Shown in pieces: positions 1 through 12,582 of a DNA stretch of 64,000 nucleotides. Source of the stretch: Clonostachys chloroleuca (taxonomy: Eukaryota > Ascomycota > Sordariomycetes > Hypocreales > Bionectriaceae). Positions within the stretch are counted from its first letter, which is position 1. Each line of letters starts with the position of its first letter. Under the pieces are notes generated by a model, which was not told the DNA's origin, ran no database searches, and saw nothing but the letters and a program-made list of their open reading frames with translations. Where the stretch lies: positions 36,270,001-36,334,000 of the forward strand of contig JBANAY010000003.1 of the NCBI GenBank assembly GCA_037952775.1, given 5' to 3'. Both the position numbers and the translations under genes were made by a program.

Positions 1-580
1 GATCAATCATGACGAGCAGGAATCGACCGCAGAGGCTAGCAGCAAATGAGATGGCGCCATGGAGCGACCTCGGAGTCGATCCAGGGATAAGACCACTGAA
101 ATATGTCTGACCAACTTCTACAAAGCCACTCCGAGAGATGTCCGAGAGCGTCGATTCTCTGGAGATCCATTTGCTCATGATCCTCAGGTCTTCGTCTTCG
201 GCGGAGGATATGTCGGGCCGGGCAAGTATCCGAAGCACACTGGTCAACCAACCTCCACGCTTAAGCATTTGTACCAGCAGCGATCGGTCGTAAGAAGCGA
301 AGAACCAAACGCGGCACGCGTGACGGGCGGAGTTATAATCTACAGGGCCAAGTAGTCGATAAATCTGCTGGAGAATTTCCGTAGGAACGCTCATTGCAGC
401 CGAGGGTACTGTATCATCAAGTCAGATAGGGTTTCAACCTGACCACCTATCAGGAGGCAAACCTAGAGAAGGAACATCACCATCCGGATCGGATACATAG
501 CCGACATCAGGCATTGACTCGCTCAAACGGCGTCTCTTGGAGCCATCCCTGCCAAAGGAAGCAGTAGTCACTGTAGCCAT
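1..580 (-). CDS. F-box domain protein, 5' part (runs off left edge)
   Basis: The frame was read from the reverse complement. Exon 1 is 463-580 and starts with ATG at 580 (MATVTTASFG). A 54-base intron (409-462) has donor GTTTGC, branch CTGAC and acceptor ACAG. Exon 2 is 1-408 and is open to the edge, so the C-terminus is missing. After a disordered, basic N-terminus (SKRRRLSES), exon 2 begins an F-box-like segment (VPTEILQQIYRLL, then ARHACRVWFFAS). This is the usual pattern of fungal F-box proteins that recruit substrates to SCF ubiquitin ligases through Skp1. The F-box assignment is by motif; the substrate cannot be told because the substrate-binding region lies outside the window. The donor is weak, so translation could instead begin at the internal ATG at 394 (MSVPTEIL). 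Confidence 0.7.
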
Positions 581-1139
581 CGTTTCGCTGCTTGCCAATT
601 CCTTCTTGACCCGCTGACGCCGAGAAGCCGCAACGCCTCTCGAGAGGAGAATTTGCCAAGACGTGGTGAGAGCAGCCCCGCTGGGAGGAGGCCTGGATAA
701 GATACTGGAATGGGAAATATAGGTATGTCATAGGGGCGGGAGCAGTGGTAAGTCTGTTGGCGGATATGGATCACAAGAAGAAAAGCAAATCCAATGCTCC
801 CGGGTGGTAGCTAGTGAATGTTACAAGTTAGTGTTGCCCATTCCGTTGCTTGTGTCATGACGCAACTTGAGTAGCTCCTCCATACAAACAAGCTCTTCCT
901 CACACCAAATGAGTTGTCGCTCTTTCCATTTCATCAAATCGACATCAGAAACACCAGGGAAGGAAGCAGAAACGCCGCCCTTCCATCTTGCACAAAGAAA
1001 GGGTACATATCAATATTATTCGCTGCAGCCTAGCGGATGAACAAGGAAAGTATGGAAGGTATAAATGGTATCGCCCTGCGCCGTGCCCGATGCATAATAA
1101 GTTCACGTGACTGCTGCATGTTTCTCTCTATCACCCATA
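581..1139. other. Intergenic: F-box promoter / CSC1 3' flank
   Basis: 559 bases between the start of the F-box gene and the stop of the channel gene, both on the minus strand. It must hold the F-box promoter and the channel gene's 3' end. I see no convincing coding frame or repeat. Confidence 0.6.
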
Positions 1140-3954
1140 TCAAAAAGAGCTGTCGGTATTCTGTCTCCAAACATTAGCCTCACCGATTCCGAGAGACGAA
1201 TCCGTGCTGGGCACGATCAAAGAAGGCTGGTCCTCGTCCGTTTCCAGGCTTTCTTCTTCAATCGGTGGAGGTGGATCTTCATAGATCCAAGGTCGCTCCA
1301 ATCTGTTGCATAGAAGAGGGCATTAGTAAGGGTCGAAAATCCCGAAGAGAAGTACGCTGGTAACTTACGGGGTGACGAGACTTGGGTTGATAAACGCCAA
1401 ATCCCGTTCCTTAACTTCATCAAGAGTGCTTCCTCGACGGAGGACACTCCTAGATGGCCGGGGAATGGTCGCCTCTTCATCACCTTCCTCGTCGTCTATC
1501 ACGGCAGTCTCGTCCTCCTCTGGGGCCTCTTCCGCAGATTGGATCGCCCGCAGCGCAATGTACCTCGTAAGAGGCTCGAAGCGTCGCTTGTAATAATAGC
1601 TATACCAAATTGTAAAGGGGAACAGCGGAACGATAAAGAGTGACTTGATGTATGCACTGTGAGATGCAACCTGGCCAAACATGACAGTCTCAAACACCAA
1701 CAGGCCGACCATGATACGGTAGCATATCATTCTCCACGCGCCGCCAGTAGCGTGCTGTGGCTGATCCATGGCGTAAAGAACCATGTACTTGAAAGTCATG
1801 TATCCGAGAGAAAAGTAAATAGTTCCCGCAATGAGAATAATGAAGCCAAATTGCACAACGCTGTAGATCAGACAAAGGTTGAAAACTAACAGCGCCGTAG
1901 GCAGAAAGTATCCATATTGAAACATTGGCGGCTTCTTAAGTGCCGCATAGTCTCTTGGGGTTGCCGACATGAACCTGAAGATGGGGTGAAGAAAGACGCT
2001 GCCCAATTCGAGAATGCGAAACGGCATCAGACCAATGCCCTGCAGCATGATGAAGCTGGTGTAGAAGGGCGACATCTTCTCGATGAATTGGGCAAGCGTA
2101 ATAGCAATTTTACTGGTGTCCTTGAGAAAGTCTTGCAGTTCGGCAATAATTGACCAGAAATCGAGGGCAGTTGTAACAAGGGTGAAGATGAAAAAGGTGT
2201 TGAAAAAGGTGAAGAAGAAGTTTTTAGAGATGAGGGAGAGTTCAATGTCACTCTGCGAGATCATCCCTTGGCAGTTGGATAGCCAATCGTACAAGTATGG
2301 GACAGCAACGTTAAGCAACGAGACCACGAGGGTAGGAACACCCGTCTGAAGAAGCGAATGGATGATATCATGGTCGTCCAACCAAAGAGCAAATGCAGGT
2401 AGAAGACGCGAGATGGTGCACATGCTCATCAGGGACGCAAGGGAAGCAGTCGGGAAAATCCAAACAAGGGTGAGGAAGGTAATGAAAATAGTAATGGTCC
2501 ACGATTTGAGGCGTCGGATACCGCGTAGAGCATAAGTATTTCTCCACACGAGGTCTGACGGTGAGGGTGTTGCCTTGGTCAAGAGTCGGCCTGGCCGGGG
2601 ATCGATCCTAGCTTGAATCACCATCTGACAGGCGGCCACGGAGTCCATCGTCACCAAAGCCATATCGGTAGGTTTGAAGTCCTTCTTCCGGACCTGTACA
2701 ATTCTGCCATCCAAGCGACGCAGCTTCTCCTCATAATAATCAATCGCATCGACCTGGCGAGTTCGCATTCCGAACGGGCCGTATCGAAGAGTGACCTGTG
2801 GTCGTGAACCATCATCAGGCTGGTCCAAGTTGTTTTCGAGGAGTCGGCCGTTCTCTCCAGCTTCCTCATCCTCCTCATCAGGGGAAGATCCAGGGGAATC
2901 GGCGCCACGACGCAGAAGAGTATGGTTACCTTTCGAGGCAGTCTGTTGTATCTTCAAATATTTGGCCCATGAGCTTTCCAAACTTCGTAGGCAAGTATTC
3001 CTTGCGTCCATCAAATCATCAATTTCCTTCCAATCTCGGCATATCGTGACACAATCGACCCGCCCAATGTCAAGATTCTCAATCAGATCCTTGATTTCGT
3101 TTTCGTCTCTCAAGTCGGAGGGTATTCCTGTCAGGCGAAAGGTTCGATCGGTTATGGTCGACTGCGTTCCCAGATATTTCTGTCTGAGCTTGACGACCCG
3201 GAACGTTTCCCAGTTGATGAAATATACGGTCAAACCAACGAAGAAATAGGTGAAGATAACGTATGACCACCAAAATGGATGGTCTCCATTGTCAGCCTTA
3301 ACTCCATCCCCCTTGGTCAAAACCTGGAACGCAATATCGCTCTCGAGGGACATCTCTTCCGATCGATAAAAGAGATGTGTCGTATCAGACGAGTGATTGC
3401 CGAACGGAAACGTGAAATCGCGGAACTGTGAGTTGATAGGCCACATAACAGCAGTCGCAAAGAAGGCCATGATGGCAAACAGTCGAATGGCCATTTTGAA
3501 AAAGTTGAGGAACTATAGGACACACACCGCTTAGCTAGGCCACACAACTACCGTGCACGCGAGAGGCACCTACCACAAAGGCATCAAGACCAGCGGTGGC
3601 CAAAATCTGCTCCTCGCTGACCTTGTATAGCTTCGGAATCCATCCAAGGAAAGTGTTGGGCATCTCGGGGAGGAGAATATGGGGCTCGAGTCGTCGTTTA
3701 CGGGCAGCATATAGCTCCGGCCATCGTGGTCGCATTATCTGTTCCACAACGAGCAAAGCGTCAGTCATCTCCTGTTCACAGTCCCCATATCAGGCACGTA
3801 GGCATCCACTCACGCAGAACGCGACAAAGGCTGATACGCCGATCAGAAGGGACAGGACAAGCTGGACGATGAGGTCCTTGTCTTCCGAGGGCATCACATA
3901 TTCTCGGCCGTCGTCCCCGTCCTTGGGACAGTATGGTAAATTTTCGGCGCGCAT
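1140..3954 (-). CDS. CSC1/OSCA-family (DUF221) calcium-permeable channel
   Basis: Four exons (3814-3954, 3574-3738, 1369-3512, 1140-1302) give 870 residues, the usual length for fungal CSC1-like proteins. All junctions keep frame. The start is the ATG at 3954; an upstream TTG in frame is not needed. The order is: N-terminal membrane segment (LIVQLVLSLLIGVSAF), a conserved short loop (RPRWPELYAARKR), two more membrane segments, a long cytosolic domain with an acidic insert, then the multi-membrane DUF221 core (roughly residues 440-760) and an acidic, proline-rich C-terminal tail. Family members are osmosensitive or mechanosensitive cation channels of the plasma membrane; some relatives (Rsn1/Phm7 type) act at other membranes. 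The family call is firm, the exact channel activity is inferred. The last exon (163 bases) is easily missed and supplies about 54 residues. Confidence 0.9.
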
Positions 3955-4853
3955 TTTGCTATCATCTGGCGGCAAGAACGGTTCGGTTCAAGCCCAGCTT
4001 CAGCGTCGATTGTTGAGAGTACTCGGTGGGATGCAGTCGCCCCCGTCAATGCGATATGACATCAAACAAAACAAGAGGACTAGCGCCGTCGCAGTGGGAC
4101 GGTGGTGAGATCAGAGACGCTGCGAGGTTGCAGGCAAAGATACATCTGTGACGTACTTGGCAAAAGTCAGGCACCAAGCCGGAAGTGCAAGTTCCCGGTC
4201 GAGCCGCAGCCTCCACCAATCACAACACGAGTCCAAGCACCACACGCAGACTTACCACCCAGATAAAACAAAGTTGCTGCACGATACAGAATGAGACGAC
4301 CACCTCTCGTTTCCAATCATAACTCTTCCATGCTGATTTACACCCACATGTTCCGATATGTCTCCTGCAACTGCCCCACCCCTACTCGAAGACTACGGCA
4401 GTGGCGTCGGCACTTGTCTGCTGAGTCAGCTATTTTCTACACCCAAGGCAAGCCGGTGACTGTAGAAGAGCTTGAGGAGTATCAAGCATTCCTGCACTTT
4501 TCCCTACCTATACTCAAGTCTGTGACTGACATTTCTATATTGAGCGCTAATAACAAACACAAAGAGGCAACACACTAAAGACCGTTTGCTTTTATTCTTT
4601 TATACTGACGAAGTATTCCAGTTACTATAGAAAGTGTTTGCCTTCAATTCGATGTCTCATTTCTTCCGCCACTCAGCTACAGGGTATGTGCACCAACCAG
4701 AAAGCTACCAACTTCTGACATCTTTGATCCGAGAACTGTTCTCCATATATCATTATATTTGCAAAGCATCATCAGCACAATCTTGAAATTACAGGCTATA
4801 TCTACTGCTATGAATATGCTATGCTAAGCTGCACCTCCGCCTCCAATAATACC
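3955..4853. other. Intergenic: CSC1 promoter / Zn2Cys6 gene 3' flank
   Basis: 899 bases. The side next to 3955 is the promoter of the channel gene; the other side is the 3' end of the Zn2Cys6 gene. A 95-codon open frame at 4291-4578 has no recognisable features and I do not call it a gene. Confidence 0.5.
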
Positions 4854-7302
4854 TCAGGAATTCTCATCCCAAGGGAAGCTGCAGTCATTCATCCCTGCCA
4901 ACTCAGAAAACAGCAAGTCACTCGAGCTCAGCCCCTCCAAGAACGACGAGGGCAAGAATGGGAGACCCGAAGGCGACTGCCCACCCGCGCGACTCGGCGT
5001 GATGGTATAAGACGCATCCCCTCGGCCCCGGTTCCGCTGCCCCGACGTCCCCACGTACAGGCTGTCAAACTCGGTCGGTATAAACGCATCCTGGACGTCG
5101 TGCGCATTCATCGGACCAGCAGCAGCAGCAGTAGCCGGGGCAGAGAAAGAATCTCCCCCCTCATTGCTGGTGCTCCCCCCAGCGGCCGTTGTTGTATCAA
5201 ACGACGACCCGCGCGTGGGATTCCCCGCCGGTGGTGCGCCATGGACGCTGCGGATGAATTGGTCAACGACGCTCGTCATCTGACCAGCCGGCTGGTAATT
5301 CTTAGACATCAAGCTGATGCTCAGCCTCAGAGACGACAGCTTCTCGATCAGAATTCTCCGCTCCTGTGCGTCGGTCTGTAGCACGACCTCGCCCATTAAG
5401 GCGGTCGCGGCTGTCCCCGCATGTTGCACGGCCGTCCCATAGACCTTCTCCAGGTCGAACCGCGTCCGGTAGTGCTCGAACATCTCTGCGATCTGCTTGG
5501 CGCTCTCCGTGCAGCTATTGCGGGAGAGGTTTGTGAAGTGGCTATTCGCCTCTTGTACCTTTTCGTTGTATCGTACAAACGGCCGGTGCAGGAGAATCAT
5601 CGCCGCATGGTATTGTGTGCTTTGGACACGTTATTAGCAGGGGTGCCTCGGAGCTGTAAGTTACCTAACGGTTCACTTACTGCAAAAGATAATATGGAGC
5701 CGGCATGGTCGTATGCAGTTCTGCCGACCATTTTAGGTGTTTCGGGAGCGAGGATTGCCAATCTCGAAGCTGCTGATCGATGGCGGCTAGCTTATAGTAC
5801 AGCTCGGCGTTCTTGGAAGGCCTTGGCCCTCTCAGATCACACAGTTGGCTGACAATCTCCATCATCCGCAAGAGTGCCTCATATATCCTGGTCGTTGACT
5901 TCTTCTCCTGCCAGGACCGCCTACACAAAATCATCCGACTAAAGTCGAAGGACAAGCAGCTGGGTGCGACATCCGAGGTCTTGATCGTTGTAGGTCGTCC
6001 AAGATACAAAGACCAGAGTCTAGCTTTCATTAGAAACCAGCCTTGTGACCACCACAGGTCGATTCAGTGGCACTCACCTGTCAGTAGCCATACACGCCCA
6101 TAGAACCATGTGCCGGATCTGGGTTTCGCGTTCAGGGAGGAAAAGTGAGCTGGGGTCGACATGCAATCCAGCATCAAATATCATCCTGAAGCACATCCCT
6201 GCTGATAGTTAAGAAGCCGCTACTAACAAGACCGTATTAACGCATCTTACCGGTAAAAAGCCAGCCGGTATCATCGTTTCCACAGCAAAACTCGAGCCCT
6301 CCCAACAATTGGAAAGCCTGTATCGACGGAATGCCGCCAGGGCGGTCGATTTCAAGCTTTGCCAGGGACTTGGCCTTTTCGTGCAATGTGGATGAAGCAT
6401 ACCCTGGAAGCGTCAAACGCCGAATATCCTCCCTTGTCTTGTCAGCATACCTGAAGCCCGTTGCCAGCATCGTCAGATGGAGGAAAGTGGAATAGAACTC
6501 GACGCCGCCATGCTGTTGGTCGCGCTGGAACATATCCAAATGTACCAGATGGATGACGGTATTGTGCTTGTCCCAAAACAACTCCATCAGGTAGTTGTGC
6601 GTATCTGGACTCAGATCTCGGACAATTAGGACAATCGGCCAATGCGTGTTTCGGAACTGCGGATTGGGACCAGATCCCACACGAGATAATACGTTCATGT
6701 GTGTTGTTGCGCCGAAATATCGTACTCTCCCCGACGCCATATCGAAGCGGATCGCAGACGGGATAAGCTTGGATACCACGGAGGTTGCCTGTTCAGGACA
6801 CGACTTCCCATTATCATTCGTGTTGGTGTTATCCACCGAAGCTAATCTCGAGGAAGAAGCCTCTGGTGATGTGTACGGCGGTGGTTCTTCTGGAGCCTGT
6901 TCAAAAGTTTCCGTGTCCAGCGGCTTTGGCGTGCCCTTGGCCTCCTTCAGCTGATTTTCGAGATGGTTTATCCGCTGCATCAAAGTCGACTCTATCGCCT
7001 TGGCAGATGTACGGCTACATTTCCATTCTTGTCAGTCTTGACGGAATAATCTCCTTCCTCACATGTTTAAAGTCTCTACCTCTTTCGCCCATCCTTCTCA
7101 TCGTAAACGCATTCTTGATCAATGTCCCGACAACTCTGGCATTTCTTCGATTCGGGGTCTAGCACACACTGAAAACTTAAATCAGCACGACCGCTCCTCG
7201 TCTCTTGCACGTCACAACCCTTACTCGAATCCGAGCTTTGCGACACTGCATGCAGGCAGCAGTAGCCCGGTGTCTATGTCTGGCTGGTGTCTTGGGCTCC
7301 AT
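4854..7302 (-). CDS. Zn2Cys6 transcription factor with fungal middle homology region
   Basis: Six exons (7225-7302, 7080-7168, 6251-7014, 6078-6198, 5681-6019, 4854-5619) give 718 residues, all in frame. The DNA-binding cluster is C-x2-C-x6-C-x8-C-x2-C-x6-C at residues 17-46 and is itself split by intron 1 after the basic stretch CRKARIR. A short predicted coiled coil follows (residues 64-83), typical of a dimerisation linker. The middle homology domain is seen at about residues 210-400 (for example FDAGLHVD, then LWSLYLGRP), followed by a segment like LLHTQYHAAMILLHRPF. The C-terminus is Gly/Ser/Ala-rich and disordered. It should act in the nucleus as a pathway-specific regulator, but nothing nearby indicates its target genes. 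The start is the ATG at 7302, directly ahead of the zinc cluster. Confidence 0.88.
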
Positions 7303-10300
7303 CGTCCAACTTCTACCCAGACACCTGTTCCTTGCAGCAAGAACGTCCCAGGTCTGTGAATCGGAGGGCAGATACTATCCCGGGGTAGATGTTTTGTAAC
7401 GGGCGCGTTCAGATTGGGTCGCATATTTCACGGGGGAATCTGCACTCGAGTCACCTCCCATCCTGGCAATATCACCCCGTAGGCTGGCTAGATCTAATAA
7501 TGCCCATCTCGCCTCCCCATTCGTAGGTTCAACTCTGCCGGATAGCTTCTCCGTTGAGCTCCATCACCCCGCCCTCATGTGTCTGGCATTATTACATAAC
7601 TACCCCAGACTTTAGAAGAATGCGGAGAACGTTGATCAGGATACCGACGTAATGCGCCTGCAGTCACACCTCACTATCACCCAAGAAGCATAGCCAAAAG
7701 GGCATGTGATTAAAATTCAATAAACCTCAATAGCTGGTCCATCTTGCATTTTCAGTCACCGTGCCGATGCCAAGAACAAGAATCCAACCGACAATCATGG
7801 TGCAGGATACCTTGGTGACGTCCACTACAGGTTAGGCGGCGCCAAACTAAAGATCGGCAAGACTAGCACCTCCCCACCACGGATATGGATTTCCACAAAG
7901 ACAACAACGTCCCTCGATCTGTGTAGCACGTCTGCCAAGGGTCGCTAGTGAGTGCGGCTTCCTTCCATATCGAGGAAAAAAAGCCAATATTTGGCTCGCT
8001 GGCGGAGTACACCCCGGACAGATACGCCCTTCGCTATCTTAGCCAGTCTCCCTGCTTTGCGCCCGCCTTGGCCCGCCTCGAGCTGTGCTGCTAAACAATT
8101 TCCGGATACCAGAGCGTGCTTACTGCGCGCGCATGCAGGGGGTCAGATCACACAAAGTTTGTAGACTGCGTCCACCTTTGGAAGGTGTCAGCCTCTATCA
8201 CTGTACTTTGTGGGCGCCCTCCAGCTCTCCATGGCTGCTGGGCCCGGACCGGTTCTTGTGCCCCGTGGAACCGGAAATTCCTCCAAAGCGATGATTGCGT
8301 AACTCGTCGCCTTCCATCAGCAGGCGGCCGTTATGGTTTCTCAAGATATAGAAGTCCATTTGTGATGCTGACAGTCGGTGAATGCTTGTTTGTCATACCC
8401 CTAAGAGAGCAGGAGCTTAGCTTCCGTGGACGGCTCAACATGCAAGTCGTAACGAGTCTCTCTGTGCCATGCATAGTAGTGCCACTACGAACAATATAAG
8501 GGCGTAGGAATATCCCAATACGTCATCGGTTGCTGGTTCAGTAAAAGGTGTGGACGTATGCGTAAAGAGATGCCGCTCAGCTCTTGGTTTTGGTACGCCA
8601 TGACAGCCGGCCGAACAAGGCAATACCTCGTTTCGAGCATCAAACAACATTCGGAAAGGCCGATGAATGGCATGTGAATGTCGGACTGGGAGGTAAACCA
8701 TAGATCCCCCTAACGGACAGATAAAACTCTCATTGGAGACACAATGCACTACATGAAGCATCGGATTCAGGCACTGAGCAAGCCCTGGTACTTGCAACCA
8801 CCCTAGTTCAAACTCTCGTGCAGCACATCGGACTAACTCACCCGGCGCTGGCTGTCGATATGTATCAGAATTTGTGATTTCTTCTCGACCGTGGGCCTGT
8901 TGGTGTGTTGCCGCTCACTGATGAGGTCGATAACGCCAATGCACCAGTGGCTGGACCGGTGGCCTTTTGAACGTTGGTGTCATCTGTTCGGGAGGGGTTG
9001 ATTGGCGTTATTGACAGCCCACTTCACATCGTTTTCCTTCGCCGGGACAAACAAGGGCCGGCCAAAGAGAAGACGCAATTGACGAGGTTTAGGCACCGTC
9101 ACACTGGTGAGATTCGATCGTCACTTGAAACTCGTGGGGTCCCTTTTGCTGCAACCGGAGTGTAGGGCAACCTGAGTCGGATCACTTTCGGGCCTTCTCC
9201 GAACAGCTAAAACTCTGAAAGGCCGGAGCCTTGCTGGGAGTCTCACCTGATGCCTACAGCTTCTGTCAAACAGTGTCTCATCTGGGTAGGCACAACGTTA
9301 TTATTCTACAACAGGTGCATTTTCTGATTCAGATACCGGTCAAATTTGAAGAAAAACCGGAAAATACGGTAGCCGATCAATCCAGTTTAGGAAATATTGG
9401 TATAAATAATCCCATGTGGTAGCCATCAAGTCGGGTGTATCGATTGGCTGTTGTTGTCCGTTGCTATTCGATCGCTATTATATCCCATCATATTAAGCTA
9501 GGCCAAACTGCCAATAAGGTGCTGGAAAGTGAAACCTCAATCCTTGTAGCCTTGTCCTGTTTGGGCTACATATATGGTCAGGTACATATCGGATCATCAG
9601 CAGGTAGCGGATTAGACCTGGGCACGGCAGACTGTCAGCTGATGCATGGTAGACACAACATGACACGAGCGGTGCTTCCTCATTTCCGCCCCCCATCTTC
9701 TCTTTCGGCCGGCTCGCAAGGCATCCCCATACGGAGGAGAATGTTAGGTGATCTCGGACAACACAAAGTGGTGTCTGATAAAGGAATTTGTGTCTGGTAG
9801 CTTGGGACTGAAGTTCGTGACTGCTTACATTGATCCAGGTTTGTGCTGCGGGATGAACTTAGCATGGGGTAGATGGGGTGCCGAACATAACGTCGAACAT
9901 CCACCCTGCATGCTCTTGTGTAATACAATGACGTATGGGGAGACTCAGTTCCGTAAATTTACGTGCTGCCTCCAGCCTGACCCATATATGAGAGTTGAAA
10001 AAAGTTCCTGTAAAACCTGTGTTCAGAAGCCATTCTAGCTAGGAACATGATATATGCAATGAGTGTATCACAATTTGAATGTAACTAGCCGCGTCATGAA
10101 AATCTGGCGGCTAGGCAAAAGTTGATGCACGCCTGAGATGAGGACCTGACTGAACTTGTGCTGTGATCAGTGCCAGAGCGCCCTCACTTGCAGAGCACAT
10201 TCGCACCACCATCACCAACTTTATCCGGGTGACATAAAGTCGGCTGTGCTTAATGTTATTCTTTGCTTATCTTAGTTGCATTCGCCGATGGGCTCAAGTT

Positions 10301-12265
10301 GAGACCAAGAATCAGAAAGACTTGAAGAAGAATAGGGGGCTTTGATGAAGGCAAGCCAAAGTGTATTACTTTGGGTAGCGAGTTGCCCACTTCTGCGTTG
10401 AGGAAAGCTGAAAATAAAAAAAACCGTGATATTGTTGGCGATAAAGCTTTGGGGCCTCATAACCATTGTTGGTGGGACTTGGTCCAATTGAATGTTGAAA
10501 TTGGGCGATAGAGCGAGGAGGCTGATCTCATGTGGGTGATCCGGCATCCAACCGCCGTGGGATCCAATGACAGAGTCTCGCACTTGCCGGCCGCCTTGAG
10601 TAGGTAGGTAAGACAACATATGAAGCTTGAGTTGTGGAAGGACCTAGACGGCGATGCAGGGAGAGCGACAGGGAATGACAGCCAAGGTCTGTTGGTTGGA
10701 CTGTAACGGGAACGCGATGGGGAAAATGGCGTATGAGTTTCCAAAGCTCTCCTGCAGCCTTCGAGCTGAATATTCGGAGGCCGATGATAATCGCCGATGC
10801 ACCGCGCGCAGTTTACCGGACATGGAATCGATATTAGGCACCCCCTTGGCCAACGGTTTTTTCGGTGGCTTAAGAAAATGCAAATCCACACCCTATCACC
10901 TAGGCTGAGCCAGCCACAAACATCGGGCTTGTCAATGGTAGAAGACCCTGGTGCTCGTCACCTCAACGTCCCGTGCGACACCGATAGGTCTTGTGTGTCA
11001 ATCTTGAGAAGGAATAGACCGACGAGGGACACTGATTGGACTTTTGTCTCATTGCCGCAATTCTGCTGGGATTTTCCAATATTCCATGTACTTCAGGCGA
11101 AGGGTACCCATCAGGATGCCCATGATTTTGGCTGAAGCCCGTGTATGCAACAATCTATGGAGAACCATGTCTTGAAACGCAGAATCATCTTAAAAGAATG
11201 AAGGCAATTCTTATAATCGAGAATTGCATTCCGAAGAGCTCAAGATACAGAAACGGCTCTGAAGCGTCCGATACAATATGGCTAGTAGTGGACGCGGAGA
11301 CTGGTATAGTGGCGGGATGAATGAGCAGCTGAACAAAGCCAGGGGAGACGCTTCTCCCTGTATCCCTGCTTATGGTCTTGGAACACAACATGAGCGATAT
11401 TCCATGCCCTCTACAGGCCAAGATAGTCGATGAAATCTGTGAAGTCGGCAAGGAGGAGTAGAGTTGTATCTCAAATGTCTAGGTGACTGTGTAGGAACGA
11501 GTAGGCTGGATAATCGAGCGTTGGCCAAATTAGACTCCGTAGTACCTAGTTTGACACCTGGCTGGTACATTTGATGCTGCTAAGCAAATGTTTTGAGCAT
11601 GAATATCTGATCGAGACTAAATGAGCCATCACCGCGTATCTGGCTGGCGCCGAAGAAGATATTCTTCTCGAGAGTTTAGCCTTTCTTGAGTCGATAAGCT
11701 GGATGACTGCAGGACCATATTGTGACTTGTAGGAAGCCTCTGGGTTGGTACACTCGTCTCTTCACAAGTGGTCAACAGCAATCTTTGCAGAATAACACCG
11801 GAGGCGCTCGTCTGGCCAATACCCATTCTTCAGGACTTAGTGGGAAAGATTAGATACACCCCAGACATTGCTCAAATGGGAAAGTTGGTGAGGGTGTGTG
11901 CTATGTGCTCTCACAAAAGCCGCCAAGCCATGGATTGACGATCGATCGATATGCTACAAGCGAAGCAAACTGAACTGATCAATAGGAATACCCGATGTGA
12001 TCTCCCAAGCAGAGATCTCATTCGCTCAGCGGCGATCAACAACGATCGAATTCTGATCAATTACCGAAGTTGTGGTGACACTGCGCTTTCGATTTCCTCC
12101 CTCGTCGGTTCGGGGAACGGCCCAGCAGAATATAAAAGGGCAGGCATTTCTCCGGAGAATTGGTCCTCGAGAGTATATTCAACCATCGAGACAGACATAG
12201 ACAAAAGCAACAACAATCAATCTTAGCCACTTCATCACTCCGAAAAACTAGCAGAACACTCCGGC
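7303..12265. other. Gene-poor stretch of about 5 kb
   Basis: No open frame here has recognisable domains, coding-like composition or convincing splice sites; the longest (around 8116-8499, 9435-9800 and 10457-10891) look like chance frames. The left part must hold the promoter of the Zn2Cys6 gene; the right end holds the promoter of the small gene at 12267. No inverted-repeat ends or transposase remnants were noticed by eye. Confidence 0.5.
12131..12140 (+). promoter_or_regulatory. TATA box of the small 85-residue gene
   Basis: TATAAAAGGG lies 127 bases upstream of the ATG at 12267. An A/C-rich presumed 5' leader follows (about 12185-12260). The close match to the consensus suggests a strongly or inducibly expressed gene. 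Confidence 0.65.
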
Positions 12266-12266
12266 A

Positions 12267-12582
12267 ATGGCAAACAAACCTTCTGGTAAGTCGTGATCCG
12301 AGTTGTTCATTGCGAAAAAGTGCAGTGACTGAACACTACCAAGGTACCGACAAGGGCACTTTGGCTAGCCTTGATGAGGCCAACCAGAACCCACCGACGG
12401 GCTCAGTTGCCATAAACCGTTTCCAAGCAGAGGGTATTGATGAAAGCCCATGGAACCCGGTGCGTGTTGTCATGGCATCGGAGTTGTCCAAGGCCGATGA
12501 TGCGAAGACAACAACTAAGACGGCAACCGAGTGTGCTGATGGTTCAACTGCGGCCACCCAAGGGTCGGCTCCCAAGTCCTGA
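12267..12582 (+). CDS. Small uncharacterised protein, 85 residues
   Basis: Two exons (12267-12285, 12344-12582). The intron has donor GTAAGT, a branch-like CTGAAC and acceptor CCAAG, and the junction is in frame (NKPSG|TDKG). The protein is hydrophilic, lacks a signal peptide or membrane segment, and ends in a Thr/Ala/Lys-rich disordered tail. A conserved-looking core runs from TGSVAINRFQAEGID to ESPWNPVRVV. A good TATA box sits upstream. I do not recognise the family. The small size, polar composition and strong promoter resemble stress- or conidiation-induced small proteins of filamentous fungi, but that is only an analogy. Confidence 0.65.
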
